From assembly GCF_009650765.1 (NCBI RefSeq), contig NZ_CP045740.1, forward strand, positions 5,370,001 to 5,434,000: a DNA stretch of 64,000 bases, in the 5' to 3' direction. The notes beneath the pieces are model-generated. The model worked only from the letters and a program-made list of their open reading frames with translations, did no database searches and was not told where the DNA came from. Position numbers and translations under genes: made by a program. The DNA comes from Streptomyces sp. SUK 48. GTDB taxonomy: Bacteria > Actinomycetota > Actinomycetes > Streptomycetales > Streptomycetaceae. Positions 1 through 8,703 of the stretch are shown in pieces; within the stretch, counting starts at the first letter, position 1; every line of letters starts with the position of its first letter.

Positions 1-2
1 TC

Positions 3-215
3 GCTCGGCAAGCAAACGAGATTTTGCAAGCGGCCATTCCTCGCCCGGCGTGGGGCGAGATCCTATTGAGGGATCTGGACGAGGTCGGCCCAGGACTTCC
101 GAAGGATCCGAGCGAGAGGCTGAGAAAAGTGCGAGGGTATGCTCGTTTCCATTACTCGGCTATGAAGTTTACAGACCAGGAAATTGCGACTTTCAATAGC
201 GCATATCACAAGTAA
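3..215 (+). CDS. C-terminal fragment of an unrecognised protein
   Basis: The reading frame is open from the left edge of the window to a TAA stop, so this is probably the end of a longer gene rather than a 63-residue protein starting at the internal TTG. The visible tail is hydrophilic (about 70 residues) and I do not recognise a family. Base composition is less GC-rich than the core genes further right, in keeping with its place in a decayed island. A hairpin follows the stop directly. Confidence 0.4.
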   Translation, partial: ARQANEILQAAIPRPAWGEILLRDLDEVGPGLPKDPSERLRKVRGYARFHYSAMKFTDQEIATFNSAYHK

Positions 216-245
216 AGTGCCATCCCGGAATGGAGTGGCACTGAA
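215..245 (+). terminator. stem-loop after the first partial gene
   Basis: AGTGCCA (216-222) pairs with TGGCACT (236-242), with a further 3-bp inner stem (TCC/GGA) and one bulged base. It begins at the stop codon of the upstream frame, so it is a likely terminator. There is no strong T tract. Confidence 0.45.
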
Positions 246-277
246 AGTGAATGAGTTGATGAAAAGAAAGGAGCGGG

Positions 278-405
278 GCTCTACTGCTTGAGCTACGATC
301 CACAAGGGACGCCGGGATTTGCACCCGAATCTCCGCGCTTTTTGTGAGACATGCGGTTGTGAGCCGCCAGGCCCGAAGCCTGCCTCTGCGGGGGGAAGTG
401 TAGCA
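278..405 (-). other. tRNA-like relics, two in tandem
   Basis: Read on the minus strand, 387-306 can be folded like a class II tRNA: a D stem AGGC/GCCT, an anticodon-like stem GCGG/CCGC with loop CTCACAA, a variable arm TCTC/GAGA, and a T arm CGGG-TGCAAAT-CCCG followed by GCGTCCC. No 5' half-acceptor complementary to GCGTCCC is present, and the T loop departs from TTCRANY. Directly after it (300-278) lies a second tRNA-like 5' end with a proper D arm (GCTC-AAGCAGTA-GAGC) and then nothing recognisable. This resembles the remains of a close-packed phage or plasmid tRNA array. Function is doubtful. Confidence 0.3.
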
Positions 406-650
406 CGGGGCACAGGACGCCGGTGGAGTCTCAACGAGTAAGGCCAGCCAACAGCTGCCGGCGTTCCCTGCGCGGGAGCTACGAGCGGTAGGCCGCCTGT
501 ACCGCACACGGCTGCGGAGAGCGCTCGGTCCCAGGGAAAGCAACTGGTCGCTGAGGTGTGGGGCTGTCCGGGCTCGTTGATGTCACTGCGGGATGGCAGT
601 AGACGTCGTTGGGGCGGCTCGCCCTGAGAAGCTCGTGCGTAGCTTGCGCG
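406..650. other. gene-free stretch
   Basis: I see no convincing coding region, RNA gene or repeat here. Short open frames on both strands have no family resemblance. It separates the tRNA-like relics from the 3' end of the pentapeptide-repeat gene. Confidence 0.4.
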
Positions 651-1739
651 TCAGAACTCGTCCTCCCCGCCACCCCAGTGCAACGGAAGGACTGTATTTT
701 CGTCGGTAATTGCCTCAGCGAGTTGATCCTGCTTCAGTCCGCGAACGGTACTCAAGTCGACGCCGCAAAGGTTAGTACTGGTGAGTTTTGCGCGGGTGAA
801 TCTTGAATTTCTCAGGATTGCGGGAGGTAGTGGAGGATTCCCGTCTTCTGCGTATCTTCGCCCGAAATCAGATCCACTCAGATCGCAGCCGTAAAAGTCG
901 CTATTCGTTAGATCGGCCGCAAGGAACCAGCAGTTTCGATAAATGGCATTAACGAAGTGGGCTTCACGGGCAGTGGAGCGAGTGAAAGCTGCTCTTTCTG
1001 CCTTGCAGAAAGATAGGTCTGCACCATCGATCTTCGCGCCTGAGAATCCGGCTCCCGTCAAGTTGCTGTAGTAGAACATGGATCCCCGGTAGTCCCCATG
1101 TAGCTGAGCATCGGTCAATCCACAGTGGTAGAAGTCCAGCTTCGAGTCGCCCAGGTCGACTGCCCTTCTTCCAAGCACGGTGAGGGCGGCCTGAACGTCT
1201 GCGGTCACATGGGTATCTTTAGGGGAACGCGGATCATCTCTGGTGTTCTCACGGATATGGGCTGTTAGCAGCTCTATCACCGTGGGCCTATCGTCCTTTG
1301 AGTCCCTCGCGATGCGTTCGAGCGAGAAAATCCCGCCAATTCTAACCGTCATATTTTCCGAGGACAGGAGCTTGATAGCCTCTACGTACCTGTCAGTTAC
1401 TTGACCCTCGCGGGTGAGCTGCGCCTGCTCTCGATCCTTCTCTCGCGTGTGTTCGAATAGCTTCTCCGACTGTTCGAAGAGTCTTTCTGTGTGCTTATGG
1501 CTGCGGTGGGTGTAATAAAGGCCGAGTCCAGCGATAACACCGGCGCCCAGTGCGACGAGGGTTGTACGAAAGCCTGTGATGACAACACCGTCTGCGGGCT
1601 GGAGATCCTTCTGCCGGAGGTGGCTGCTATCAAACCACCAGGGCCCCTTCCAAAGGAGGAGCCCGTATCCCAGCACGACCGCAGCAGCCGCAAGCCCAAG
1701 ACCCACAGGTCTGACCCATGCCTTCATGTCCCGCAGCAT
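651..1739 (-). CDS. membrane-anchored pentapeptide-repeat protein
   Basis: The 362-residue protein has two N-terminal membrane segments (about residues 10-30 and 52-75), a charged linker rich in E, K, R and H that is probably helical (about 80-115), and a C-terminal half with pentapeptide repeats of the A(D/N)LXX type, for example SNLTGAGF, AKIDGADLSF, ADLTNSDFYG and AKLTSTNL. Such repeats form a right-handed quadrilateral beta-helix. Function cannot be told from the fold, which includes DNA-mimic gyrase protectors and many uncharacterised membrane proteins. GAGG lies a few bases before the chosen ATG; an ATG four codons later is also possible. It lies in the decayed island and is the only intact gene there. 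Confidence 0.75.
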   Translation of the reverse strand: MLRDMKAWVRPVGLGLAAAAVVLGYGLLLWKGPWWFDSSHLRQKDLQPADGVVITGFRTTLVALGAGVIAGLGLYYTHRSHKHTERLFEQSEKLFEHTREKDREQAQLTREGQVTDRYVEAIKLLSSENMTVRIGGIFSLERIARDSKDDRPTVIELLTAHIRENTRDDPRSPKDTHVTADVQAALTVLGRRAVDLGDSKLDFYHCGLTDAQLHGDYRGSMFYYSNLTGAGFSGAKIDGADLSFCKAERAAFTRSTAREAHFVNAIYRNCWFLAADLTNSDFYGCDLSGSDFGRRYAEDGNPPLPPAILRNSRFTRAKLTSTNLCGVDLSTVRGLKQDQLAEAITDENTVLPLHWGGGEDEF

Positions 1740-1840
1740 GCCTCGGCGAGCAAGGATCTAACCGCTAAACTATCGAACCCTGAGCAACAATTGAGGTATG
1801 AGACCCCCGGCGGCCAGCACGGTGTACGAGGTCGGCGGAG

Positions 1841-1986
1841 CGGCTTTGGGCTGGAGCTGCTTTGGGGCGAGTGATCATGGCCCCGTAAGCTTCCGGCGAG
1901 TCGGGCAGTCTGTGGACCTGCCCGTTAAAGCACGACGTTGGGGCCATGATCTTAGAGGCTCGCCCCAAAGTGGCTGCCTAAAGCCG
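1841..1986. repeat. large imperfect inverted repeat, MITE-like
   Basis: Outer arms CGGCTTT (1841-1847) and AAAGCCG (1980-1986) enclose 12-bp arms CTTTGGGGCGAG (1860-1871) and CTCGCCCCAAAG (1959-1970), then GATCATGGCCCC (1873-1884) and GGGGCCATGATC (1940-1951). In the centre is another hairpin, CGGGCAG/CTGCCCG (1902-1908, 1918-1924). It lies between genes and no open frame explains it. It could be a miniature inverted-repeat element, a recombination site or a strong bidirectional terminator. Confidence 0.7.
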
Positions 1987-2150
1987 TGGAGCCGACCGCC
2001 CCAGCCGCAGAGGGTGTCTCCCACCTCATGCCCGTAGCTCGCCAGCGCGCCACCGGGCGCGGCCAGCCGGGGCGGAGACAGGAGGCAGGCCGCGCCGCAG
2101 AGGCGGCAGGGCCCGCGCCGCGCGCGGGCCCTGATGAAGTAGAGAAAGTC

Positions 2151-2575
2151 TTATCCCGCCGGGGTGAGGCGCTGGCCATCATGGCTGCGTACCTGTGGGC
2201 CGTTGCCGTCCAAGGCGTCCAGGAGCCTGACTGCGAAGACCTCGGACATGCGCTCGCTGACCTCTTCCGGGGTGAGCCAGGAGACGGCCGTCGACTCCGC
2301 TTGAGGTGCGTTCGGTTCCGCCGGAGGGCTTGCAGCGGAAGACCAGGGCCACGATGCCGCGGGTCAAGTTCTTGTAGGCGCGGGTCAGTTCGTCCACCTC
2401 GACGTGGGTGCCTGTTTCCTCCAGGACCTCGTGGCGACACCGGCCTCAAGGGTCTCGTTGAGTTCGAGGATGCCGTCGGGGAGTTTCCAGGTGCTGTTGT
2501 CGGCTCGGTGAGGGTCAGGAGGTGGCTGTCCTCGCGCACCAGGAAGCGCAATCGTCGGATTCTCGACATCGTCAT
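2151..2575 (-). pseudogene. NUDIX hydrolase, frameshifted remnant
   Basis: Three minus-strand frames read in turn give a typical actinobacterial NUDIX protein: an N-terminus MSRIRRLRFLVRED, then a NUDIX-box-like stretch KLPDGILELNETLEAG followed in another frame by HEVLEETG, then DELTRAYKNLTRGIVALVF, and in a third frame WLTPEEVSERMSEVFAVRLL up to a TAA stop. The normal REVLEET of the box is HEVLEET here, and at least three frame changes are needed. It is a true degraded gene rather than a single indel. Confidence 0.65.
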
Positions 2576-2608
2576 GAAGCACGCGATCCGACCGAGGAGT
2601 CGGCGGCC

Positions 2609-3256
2609 GTCGTGAAGACCGCGGATGCCTTGGACGAGCACTCGTTGCTGAACCCGGAGCCGGCCAGGGTGTTCCTCGTCTGGACCCATCGCCGGCCACG
2701 TGGCGGCAAGCGGCTCCATGCCTCCGTGGCCACGCTGTACTACTGCGTGGCCACGTGGGCGGAGGAGTGCGAGTTGCTGACCCATGCGGCGGACTCTGGG
2801 GTCGGGGAGCAAGGGGCCGACGCGGGGGAGATCCATGAGCAACTGAACTTGAAGCGCTGTGCGGACGGTGGGGCGCGCACGGTGCCGGGCTCCCGGCCCT
2901 GGCGCGTGTCCTGCGGCAGCGCATCGAGAGCGGCCAACTTCAGGCGGCGTCCTCGCCGGTGCCGTCATCCGCCGGGCGTGGCGTGGTGAGTGGAAGGCCG
3001 TACTGCCTTCGCGTGGATTCGACTCGCCGGCCGGACGGTGCGTGTGGCTCAACGAGGGCTCGCGCCTGCCCAGGTGGCGGAGTGGGCCGGGGACAGTGCC
3101 ACCGTGCTTCTGGTCGCCTACGCCCGCTGTGCCGACCGGCAGCTGCTCCACCTGAAGAGGCGGCACGAAGCGGCTGAAGATCTTCCCTGGGAGTCGTACG
3201 CCGGGCGGCCCGTCGGGGCGGGAGCTTCGACACGGATTCGACGCGGTCCCCCGTGA
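2609..3256 (+). pseudogene. tyrosine recombinase (phage/ICE integrase), decayed
   Basis: Fragments in successive frames match the C-terminal catalytic half of Streptomyces site-specific integrases: LLNPEPARVFLVW...RLHASVATLYYC (2640-2750), LPALARVLRQRIESGQL (about 2890-2940), VLAGAVIRRAWRGEWKAVL (about 2946-3000), then LAPAQVAEWAGDSATVLL and VAYARCADRQLLHLKRR (about 3060-3190). The last segment keeps the presumed nucleophilic tyrosine (AYAR), but the region that should hold the R-H motif (DLRHT...) is lost. The gene points to the 3' end of tRNA-Arg 130 bp away, the usual arrangement for an integrase using that tRNA as attachment site. Confidence 0.6.
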
Positions 3257-3353
3257 GAGCCCGGTTGCAGTCGGACGGGACCGGTGGCAGACCTTGAGCG
3301 TCGCAGGGGGCTTCCGGGGTCGGCGCACGCCCGACCGCACCCATCCTGACCAG

Positions 3354-3379
3354 CAAAAAGCCCTCCCCGAAGGGAGGGC
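3354..3379 (-). terminator. rho-independent terminator of tRNA-Arg
   Basis: The 8-bp stem GCCCTCCC/GGGAGGGC (3360-3367, 3372-3379) with a 4-base loop is followed, on the minus strand, by five T residues. It sits just downstream of the tRNA-Arg 3' end. Confidence 0.8.
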
Positions 3380-3388
3380 GACGGGTGG

Positions 3389-3461
3389 CGCCCCCGGCAG
3401 GACTCGAACCTGCGGCCAAGCGCTTAGAAGGCGCCTGCTCTATCCGCTGAGCTACGGGGGC
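3389..3461 (-). tRNA. tRNA-Arg (anticodon TCT)
   Basis: A complete cloverleaf is visible on the minus strand: acceptor GCCCCCG/CGGGGGC, D arm GCTC-AGCGGATA-GAGC, anticodon stem GGCGC/GCGCT with loop CTTCTAA (anticodon TCT, codon AGA), and T arm GCAGG-TTCGAGT-CCTGC. The genomic bases after the discriminator G read CCA (3388-3386). A decayed integrase faces its 3' end, so it is the probable attachment site of the island on the left. Confidence 0.95.
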
Positions 3462-3735
3462 CTGGTGGCGCGTTCAAGGATAAAGCTCCCTGCTCGCCGA
3501 CCCTGTCGCTTCGCCTCCGTGGCTCGATGTGGAGGTTCGGTGAAGCGGTCCTGATAATCGCAGGCAGGTACGAATCGTGCAGCGCTTTTGGCGCCCGACG
3601 CCACCGGGTGTTGTGCACTCGTTATGCCTGGCCCGCGCCCATGTCCCAGTCGCCCCATCCGCCCTTTCTGTCCTGTCGGCGCGCAGACATGTCCATATGC
3701 TTCAGAATTCCCCTAAAATTGGGCATTCTTCCCAT

Positions 3736-5358
3736 GTGGTGACCTTGGACGTACGGCCCCAGCTGCTCGACACACTCTCCGCTCTGCGCGACCGTGTCGC
3801 CGCCGCACGCTTTCCGCTGCCCCTGGCCGGGGCCCCACGCGCGCGTGCCAACCGCGACGAACTCCTCGCCCAGCTGGACGACTACCTCGTACCCAGACTA
3901 CGGGCCCCCGAGGCGCCGCTGCTGGCCGTGGTCGGCGGGTCCACCGGCGCGGGGAAGTCGACCCTCGTCAACTCCCTCGTCGGGCGCCGCGTGAGCGAGG
4001 CCGGCGTGCTCCGGCCGACGACCCGCACTCCGGTCCTGGTCTGCCATCCGGCGGATCACCACTGGTTCAGCGGCATGCGTGTCCTGCCCGACCTCGCGCG
4101 CGTCTGGATGCCCCACCAGGACGCCCGCGACGACGACCTGTTGCTCCCGGGCGAACTCCCCGGCGACCAGCCCGTCCGCGCCCTGCGTGTCGAGACCGCC
4201 GACACCCTCCCGCGCGGACTCGCCCTCCTGGACGCCCCCGACGTCGACTCCCTGGTCGCCGAGAACCGCGTCCTCGCCGCCGAACTGCTCTGCGCCGCCG
4301 ACATCTGGGTCATGGTCACCAGCGCCGCCCGCTACGCCGACGCCGTCCCCTGGCATCTGCTGCGCACCGCCAAGGAGTACGACGCCACGCTCGTCACTGT
4401 CCTCGACCGCGTGCCCCACCAGGTGGTCTCCGAGGTCTCGCGGCAGTACGCCGCCCTGCTCACCAAGGCCGGCCTCGGCGACGTGCCCCGCTTCACCGTG
4501 CCCGAGCTGCCCGAGTCCGTCTGGAGCGCCGGACTGCTGCCCGCCACCGCCGTCGCGGCCCTGCGCACCTGGCTCATCCAGCACGCCCAGGACCCCGGCG
4601 CCCGGCAGTACGTCATGGCCCGTACCGCCCACGGCCTCCTCGACTCGCTGAGAACCCGGATGCCCGAACTGGCCGGCGCCGCAGCCGCCCAGTACGCGGC
4701 CGCGCTCCGGCTCACCACCGCGGTGGAGGGGGCGTACGACAGGGAGCACGCGCGTCTGCGCGACCGCCTCCAGTCCGGCGCCGTACTCGCCGGGGGCGCC
4801 CTCAAACGCTGGCGCGCCTTCCCCCTGGACTGCACCGCGGGCGAACTCCTCGACGCCCTCGTGGAGAGCCTCGGCGCGCTGCTGCTGTGCGCCGTCACCG
4901 CCGCCGACGAGCGGGTGGCCGAGGCATGGCGCCGCGAGCCCGCCGCGGCCGCCCCGGGACTCGCCGGGTGCGATCCCTCGCCGGAGAGCGCGGAGCACCG
5001 TATCGGCCTCGCGGTACGGCGCTGGCGGCGCGAGCTGGAGGAGTACGCCGAGGACGAGGTGCGCGAGCTGGACCGCAGCGTCGCGCCCGACTCCGAGGCC
5101 GTCGCCGCCCTCGCGGCCACCGCCCTGCTGGGCGGCCGCCGGGGACGCCACGCGGGTGAACGGCTCGCCGACCGGGTCGGCGCCCACGGCGCGCTGCGCC
5201 TGCGCGACCGCGCCGAACGGCTGCTCATCGACCACGTGGACCGCGTCGTCCACCGCGAACGCGAACGCCGCCTCGCCCCGCTCGACGCGCTCGACATCCA
5301 TCCCGAGCCCCAGGCCGAACTCATCGCCGCCCTGTCCGTACTGCAGAAGGAGAGGTGA
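3736..5358 (+). CDS. dynamin/YfjP-like GTPase, first of a pair
   Basis: A 540-residue protein with a Walker A motif GSTGAGKS at about residues 68-75, preceded by [15 protein letters not shown], and a DAPDVDS G3-like motif near 170. The C-terminal half is alpha-helical and charged. No membrane segment is visible. I took GTG 3736 as the start because similarity to related proteins appears to begin at [13 protein letters not shown] 3739 is equally possible, and the frame is open further upstream without coding character. The stop is three bases from the next GTPase start, so the two are co-translated. The pair resembles actinobacterial two-gene dynamin-like sets, such as DynA-DynB which act at sporulation septa, but that assignment is inference. 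Confidence 0.8.
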   Translation: MVTLDVRPQLLDTLSALRDRVAAARFPLPLAGAPRARANRDELLAQLDDYLVPRLRAPEAPLLAVVGGSTGAGKSTLVNSLVGRRVSEAGVLRPTTRTPVLVCHPADHHWFSGMRVLPDLARVWMPHQDARDDDLLLPGELPGDQPVRALRVETADTLPRGLALLDAPDVDSLVAENRVLAAELLCAADIWVMVTSAARYADAVPWHLLRTAKEYDATLVTVLDRVPHQVVSEVSRQYAALLTKAGLGDVPRFTVPELPESVWSAGLLPATAVAALRTWLIQHAQDPGARQYVMARTAHGLLDSLRTRMPELAGAAAAQYAAALRLTTAVEGAYDREHARLRDRLQSGAVLAGGALKRWRAFPLDCTAGELLDALVESLGALLLCAVTAADERVAEAWRREPAAAAPGLAGCDPSPESAEHRIGLAVRRWRRELEEYAEDEVRELDRSVAPDSEAVAALAATALLGGRRGRHAGERLADRVGAHGALRLRDRAERLLIDHVDRVVHRERERRLAPLDALDIHPEPQAELIAALSVLQKER

Positions 5359-5361
5359 CCG

Positions 5362-7704
5362 GTGTCCGCCGTCACTGACCAGGAGCACATGGACCACACC
5401 GATCGCGTCGAGCCCAGGGACCACATGAGCCCCGTCGATCCCGCCGGCCCCACGGACCCCACCGACCCCGGCAATCCCATCAAACCCGTCAATCCTGCGG
5501 GTCCTGTGGGTCCTGCGGGCCCGGGCAGCTCCATCGATCACATCGCGCGACCGAGGGGCGTCGACATCGGGAAGCAGGGGGAGGGTGCCCGCGGGGACCG
5601 GGGGAGAGCAGGGGACGGCGGGGGAGACGGAGACGGTACGACGGCCACCGCTGCTCCCGCCGCGGGGGAACGGGGCGAGGAAGGTACGCCGATGCCGGAC
5701 GCGGGCGGGATCGTAGCGGACGAGGCCGGCAGGCGCGGCCAGGACGGGGAGAAGAAGGCGGCCCCGGGTGCGCGGGGGAAGACAACCGGCGCCGGTGCGC
5801 CGCAAAGTGAGCCCGGCGGCTCCTCTCGCGCCGCGCGCGCCCCCCGTACCTCCGGTGCCGAGAGGGCCCCGGCCGTCCCCGCCAACCCGCGCGGCACGTC
5901 CGGCGGTTCGGCCCCCTCCACCCCCTCCACCCCCTCCACTCCCTCGACTTCCTCCACCCCCTCCGGCCCCCCTGGCCCCTCCGACCCCTCTGGCTCCTCC
6001 GACTCCTGGGACGACGGCCTCATCGCCCGCCGTATCAACGACGCCGCCGCGCTCGTCGCCCCCGTGGCGCCGGTCCCGGCGCGTGGCGGGGCCGCCCGTA
6101 CGGTCGTACCGCTCGCCTACGACGGCCCCCTCCGCTCCCGCCTCGACGCCCTGCGGGAACTCGTCGGGCTCTCCCGGACGCGGCTGGACAGCCAGACCCT
6201 CGCCGAGGCGGGCCGGGTGCTGGACGAGGCGGCGGACCGGCGCAAGCTGTCCGGGCGGCACACGGTCGTCGCGATCGCGGGCGCCACCGGCAGCGGCAAG
6301 TCGCAGCTGTTCAACTCCCTCGCCGGGGTGGCCATCTCGGAGACCGGCGTACGGCGCCCGACCACCTCCTCGCCGATCGCGTGCAGCTGGAGCGACGGCG
6401 CCGCCGGACTCATCGACCGGCTCGGCATCCCGGGCCGGCTGCGCCGCCGTCCGCTGAACAACCCGGAGTCGGAGGAGCAGTTGCGCGGGCTGGTCCTGGT
6501 CGACCTGCCCGACCACGACTCCGCCGCCGTACAGCACCGCGAGCAGGTCGACCGGATTCTCAAGCTGGTGGACGCGGTGATCTGGGTGGTCGACCCGGAG
6601 AAGTACGCCGACGCCGTGCTGCACGAGCGCTATCTGCGGCCCATGGCCGGGCACGCCGAGGTCATGTTCGTCGTGCTCAACCAGGTCGACCGGCTGCCCG
6701 GAGAGGCCGCCGACCAGGTCCTGGACGATCTGCGGCGGCTGCTGGACGAGGACGGCGTGGCGCTCGGCGAGCACGGGGAGCCCGGCGCCACCGTGCTCGC
6801 GCTGTCCGCGCTCACCGGCGAGGGCGTCGGCGACCTGCGCGAGTCGCTCGGCGAGTTCGTGGCCGAACGGGGCGCGGCGGCCCGCCGGGTCGCCGCCGAC
6901 GTGGACGCCGCCGCGGCCGAGCTGCGGCCGGTCTACGCCGCCGGGCGCCGGGTCGGGCTCAGCGAGGAGGCGCGCGAGGACTTCGCCGCGCGGCTCGCGG
7001 ACGCGGTGGGCGCCACCGCGGCGGGCGAGGCCGCCGAACGGGCCTGGCTGCGCAACGCCAACCGGGCCTGCGGCACGCCCTGGCTGCGGCTGTGGCGCTG
7101 GTACCAGAAGCGCGGTACGGCGGCGACCGGCCGCCATCAGGTGGGCGCCCAGGCCGACGAGGAGGCGACGGCGCGGCAGCGCGTGGAACAGGCGGTCCGT
7201 ACGGTCGCCGACCGGGCCTCGGCCGGGCTGCCGGTGCCCTGGGCGCAGGCGGTGCGGGAGGCGGCCGTACGCGGTGCGCAGGGGCTGCCGGAGGCGCTGG
7301 ACGAGCTGGCGGAGCGGGCCGGGGGCCCCTCCGGGCGGCCGCCGCGGCCCGGCTGGTGGCCGGCGGCGGTGCTGGTGCAGGCGGCGATGACGCTGCTCCA
7401 GATCGCGGGCGGGCTGTGGCTGGCCGGGCAGATCGCCGGGGTGATGGCACCCAACCTGGGCGTCCCGGTGCTGCTGATGATGTGCGGGATCATCGGCGGC
7501 CCGCTGGTGGAGTGGGGCTGCCGGATGGCGGCGCGGGGGCCGGCGCGGCGGTACGGCCAGGACGCGGAACGGCGATTGTGCGAGTCGGCCGCGAGCTGTG
7601 GCCGGGCGCGGGTGCTGGACCCGGTGGCGTCGGAGCTGCTGCGGTACGGAGAGGTGCGGGAGCAGTACGGGAGGGTGGTGCGGGCGGGGGCCGGGGTGGG
7701 GTGA
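5362..7704 (+). CDS. dynamin/YfjP-like GTPase with disordered N-terminus and membrane hairpin
   Basis: The 780-residue protein starts with about 230 residues of low complexity: tripeptide runs such as PAGPVGPAGP, and [16 protein letters not shown] near 190. The GTPase domain has Walker A GATGSGKS at about 307-314, G3 DLPDHDS and G4 NQVD. Near the C-terminus two adjacent hydrophobic segments (AAVLVQAAMTLLQIAGG and VPVLLMMCGIIGGPLV) form a membrane hairpin. It follows the soluble partner GTPase by three bases. Membrane attachment of one partner and a soluble second partner suggests a hetero-oligomeric membrane-remodelling system. Confidence 0.8.
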   Translation: MSAVTDQEHMDHTDRVEPRDHMSPVDPAGPTDPTDPGNPIKPVNPAGPVGPAGPGSSIDHIARPRGVDIGKQGEGARGDRGRAGDGGGDGDGTTATAAPAAGERGEEGTPMPDAGGIVADEAGRRGQDGEKKAAPGARGKTTGAGAPQSEPGGSSRAARAPRTSGAERAPAVPANPRGTSGGSAPSTPSTPSTPSTSSTPSGPPGPSDPSGSSDSWDDGLIARRINDAAALVAPVAPVPARGGAARTVVPLAYDGPLRSRLDALRELVGLSRTRLDSQTLAEAGRVLDEAADRRKLSGRHTVVAIAGATGSGKSQLFNSLAGVAISETGVRRPTTSSPIACSWSDGAAGLIDRLGIPGRLRRRPLNNPESEEQLRGLVLVDLPDHDSAAVQHREQVDRILKLVDAVIWVVDPEKYADAVLHERYLRPMAGHAEVMFVVLNQVDRLPGEAADQVLDDLRRLLDEDGVALGEHGEPGATVLALSALTGEGVGDLRESLGEFVAERGAAARRVAADVDAAAAELRPVYAAGRRVGLSEEAREDFAARLADAVGATAAGEAAERAWLRNANRACGTPWLRLWRWYQKRGTAATGRHQVGAQADEEATARQRVEQAVRTVADRASAGLPVPWAQAVREAAVRGAQGLPEALDELAERAGGPSGRPPRPGWWPAAVLVQAAMTLLQIAGGLWLAGQIAGVMAPNLGVPVLLMMCGIIGGPLVEWGCRMAARGPARRYGQDAERRLCESAASCGRARVLDPVASELLRYGEVREQYGRVVRAGAGVG

Positions 7705-8002
7705 GTTCGGCCTCGTACCGGAGGAGTCTGCGGCGTGCCGGACGAGCCTGCGGCATCCGGATGAGCCGGCGCCGGACAGGGCGAATCGGTGCCGTGCGGG
7801 GTGAGCCGGCGCGGTTCGCGGGGGGCGGTCACTCGCGCGGGTGGCGGAGTTTTCCACAGGCGCGGGGGCCGTCCACAGGGCTCAGCGGGCTCGGCCCGGC
7901 GGAGGCAGTCTGGGGTCGTGGCAGACGCCGCCGTACGGGACGGGCCCGTACGTACGTCCGCCCGTCCGGCGAGGGCGCCGGACGGGGGAGGGGAGCGCGA
8001 GG

Positions 8003-8488
8003 ATGAACGAGACCGTGGTCTGTGTGGTGGGCAATGTGGCGACCGCGCCGGTGTACCGGGAGCTGGCGGCGGGGCCGTCGCTGCGGTTCCGGCTCGCGGC
8101 GACCGCGCGCTACTGGGACCGGGAGAAGAGCGCCTGGACGGACGGGCACACCAACTTCTTCACGGTGTGGGCCAACCGCCAGCTCGCCGCCAACGCGATG
8201 GCGTCGGTGGAGGTGGGGCAGCCGCTGGTCGTGCAGGGCCGGCTGAAGGTGCGCACGGAAGGGCGCGACGGGCGCGAGGGGCAGCAGCAGTGGGCGTCGG
8301 CGGACATCGACGCCACGGCGATCGGCCATGACCTCTCACGGGGTACGGCGGTCTTCCGGCGCGCGGGCAAACCGGAACCCCCGGCCGGGGCCGCCCGGCC
8401 CGAGCCCGACTGGGCGACCCCGCGGCCGCCGGACACCGGGGAGGACACCGCCGTTCAACAGGCGCCGGAACCAGCCACAGTGACGTGA
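8003..8488 (+). CDS. single-stranded DNA-binding protein-like (OB fold)
   Basis: A 161-residue protein starting MNETVVCVVGNVATAPVY, with the SSB/OB-fold pattern: GNVATAP, an aromatic-rich WDREKSAWTDGHTNFFTVW segment, a VEVGQPLVVQGRL strand and a DIDATAIGHDL strand. The C-terminal 50 residues are Pro/Glu-rich and lack the DDDIPF tip of the essential SSB, so this is a paralogue. The 298-bp gap upstream (7705-8002) holds no gene I can support; GAGG close to the ATG fits as ribosome site. Confidence 0.8.
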   Translation: MNETVVCVVGNVATAPVYRELAAGPSLRFRLAATARYWDREKSAWTDGHTNFFTVWANRQLAANAMASVEVGQPLVVQGRLKVRTEGRDGREGQQQWASADIDATAIGHDLSRGTAVFRRAGKPEPPAGAARPEPDWATPRPPDTGEDTAVQQAPEPATVT

Positions 8489-8703
8489 AGTCAGCAGTCC
8501 AGTCGGGTGGATTTATCGATAAGGGCTGCTCAACGGCGGTCCGGCGATAACGATTCCGGATCGGAAACGCCATCGGATCATCCGACCGGCCAGAGAGGCA
8601 CAGCCCGAGTCCATAGGATGCCGGGCGTGCCCCTCGGGGCCGCCGATTCTGCTGGTGGGACCCGTCCCCCACGTCCAACGGGTCCTGCTCGAAGGGGAAT
8701 TCT

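Noticed and set aside
2990..3256. Stand-alone small protein starting MEGRTAFAWIRLAG
   Set aside because: It is the last segment of the decayed integrase in one of its frames, not an independent gene.
3898..7857. Very long minus-strand open frame opposite the two GTPase genes
   Set aside because: It is an antisense shadow: the plus-strand frames carry the Walker A and G4 motifs, while this frame is low-complexity Arg/Gly/Val with no domain.
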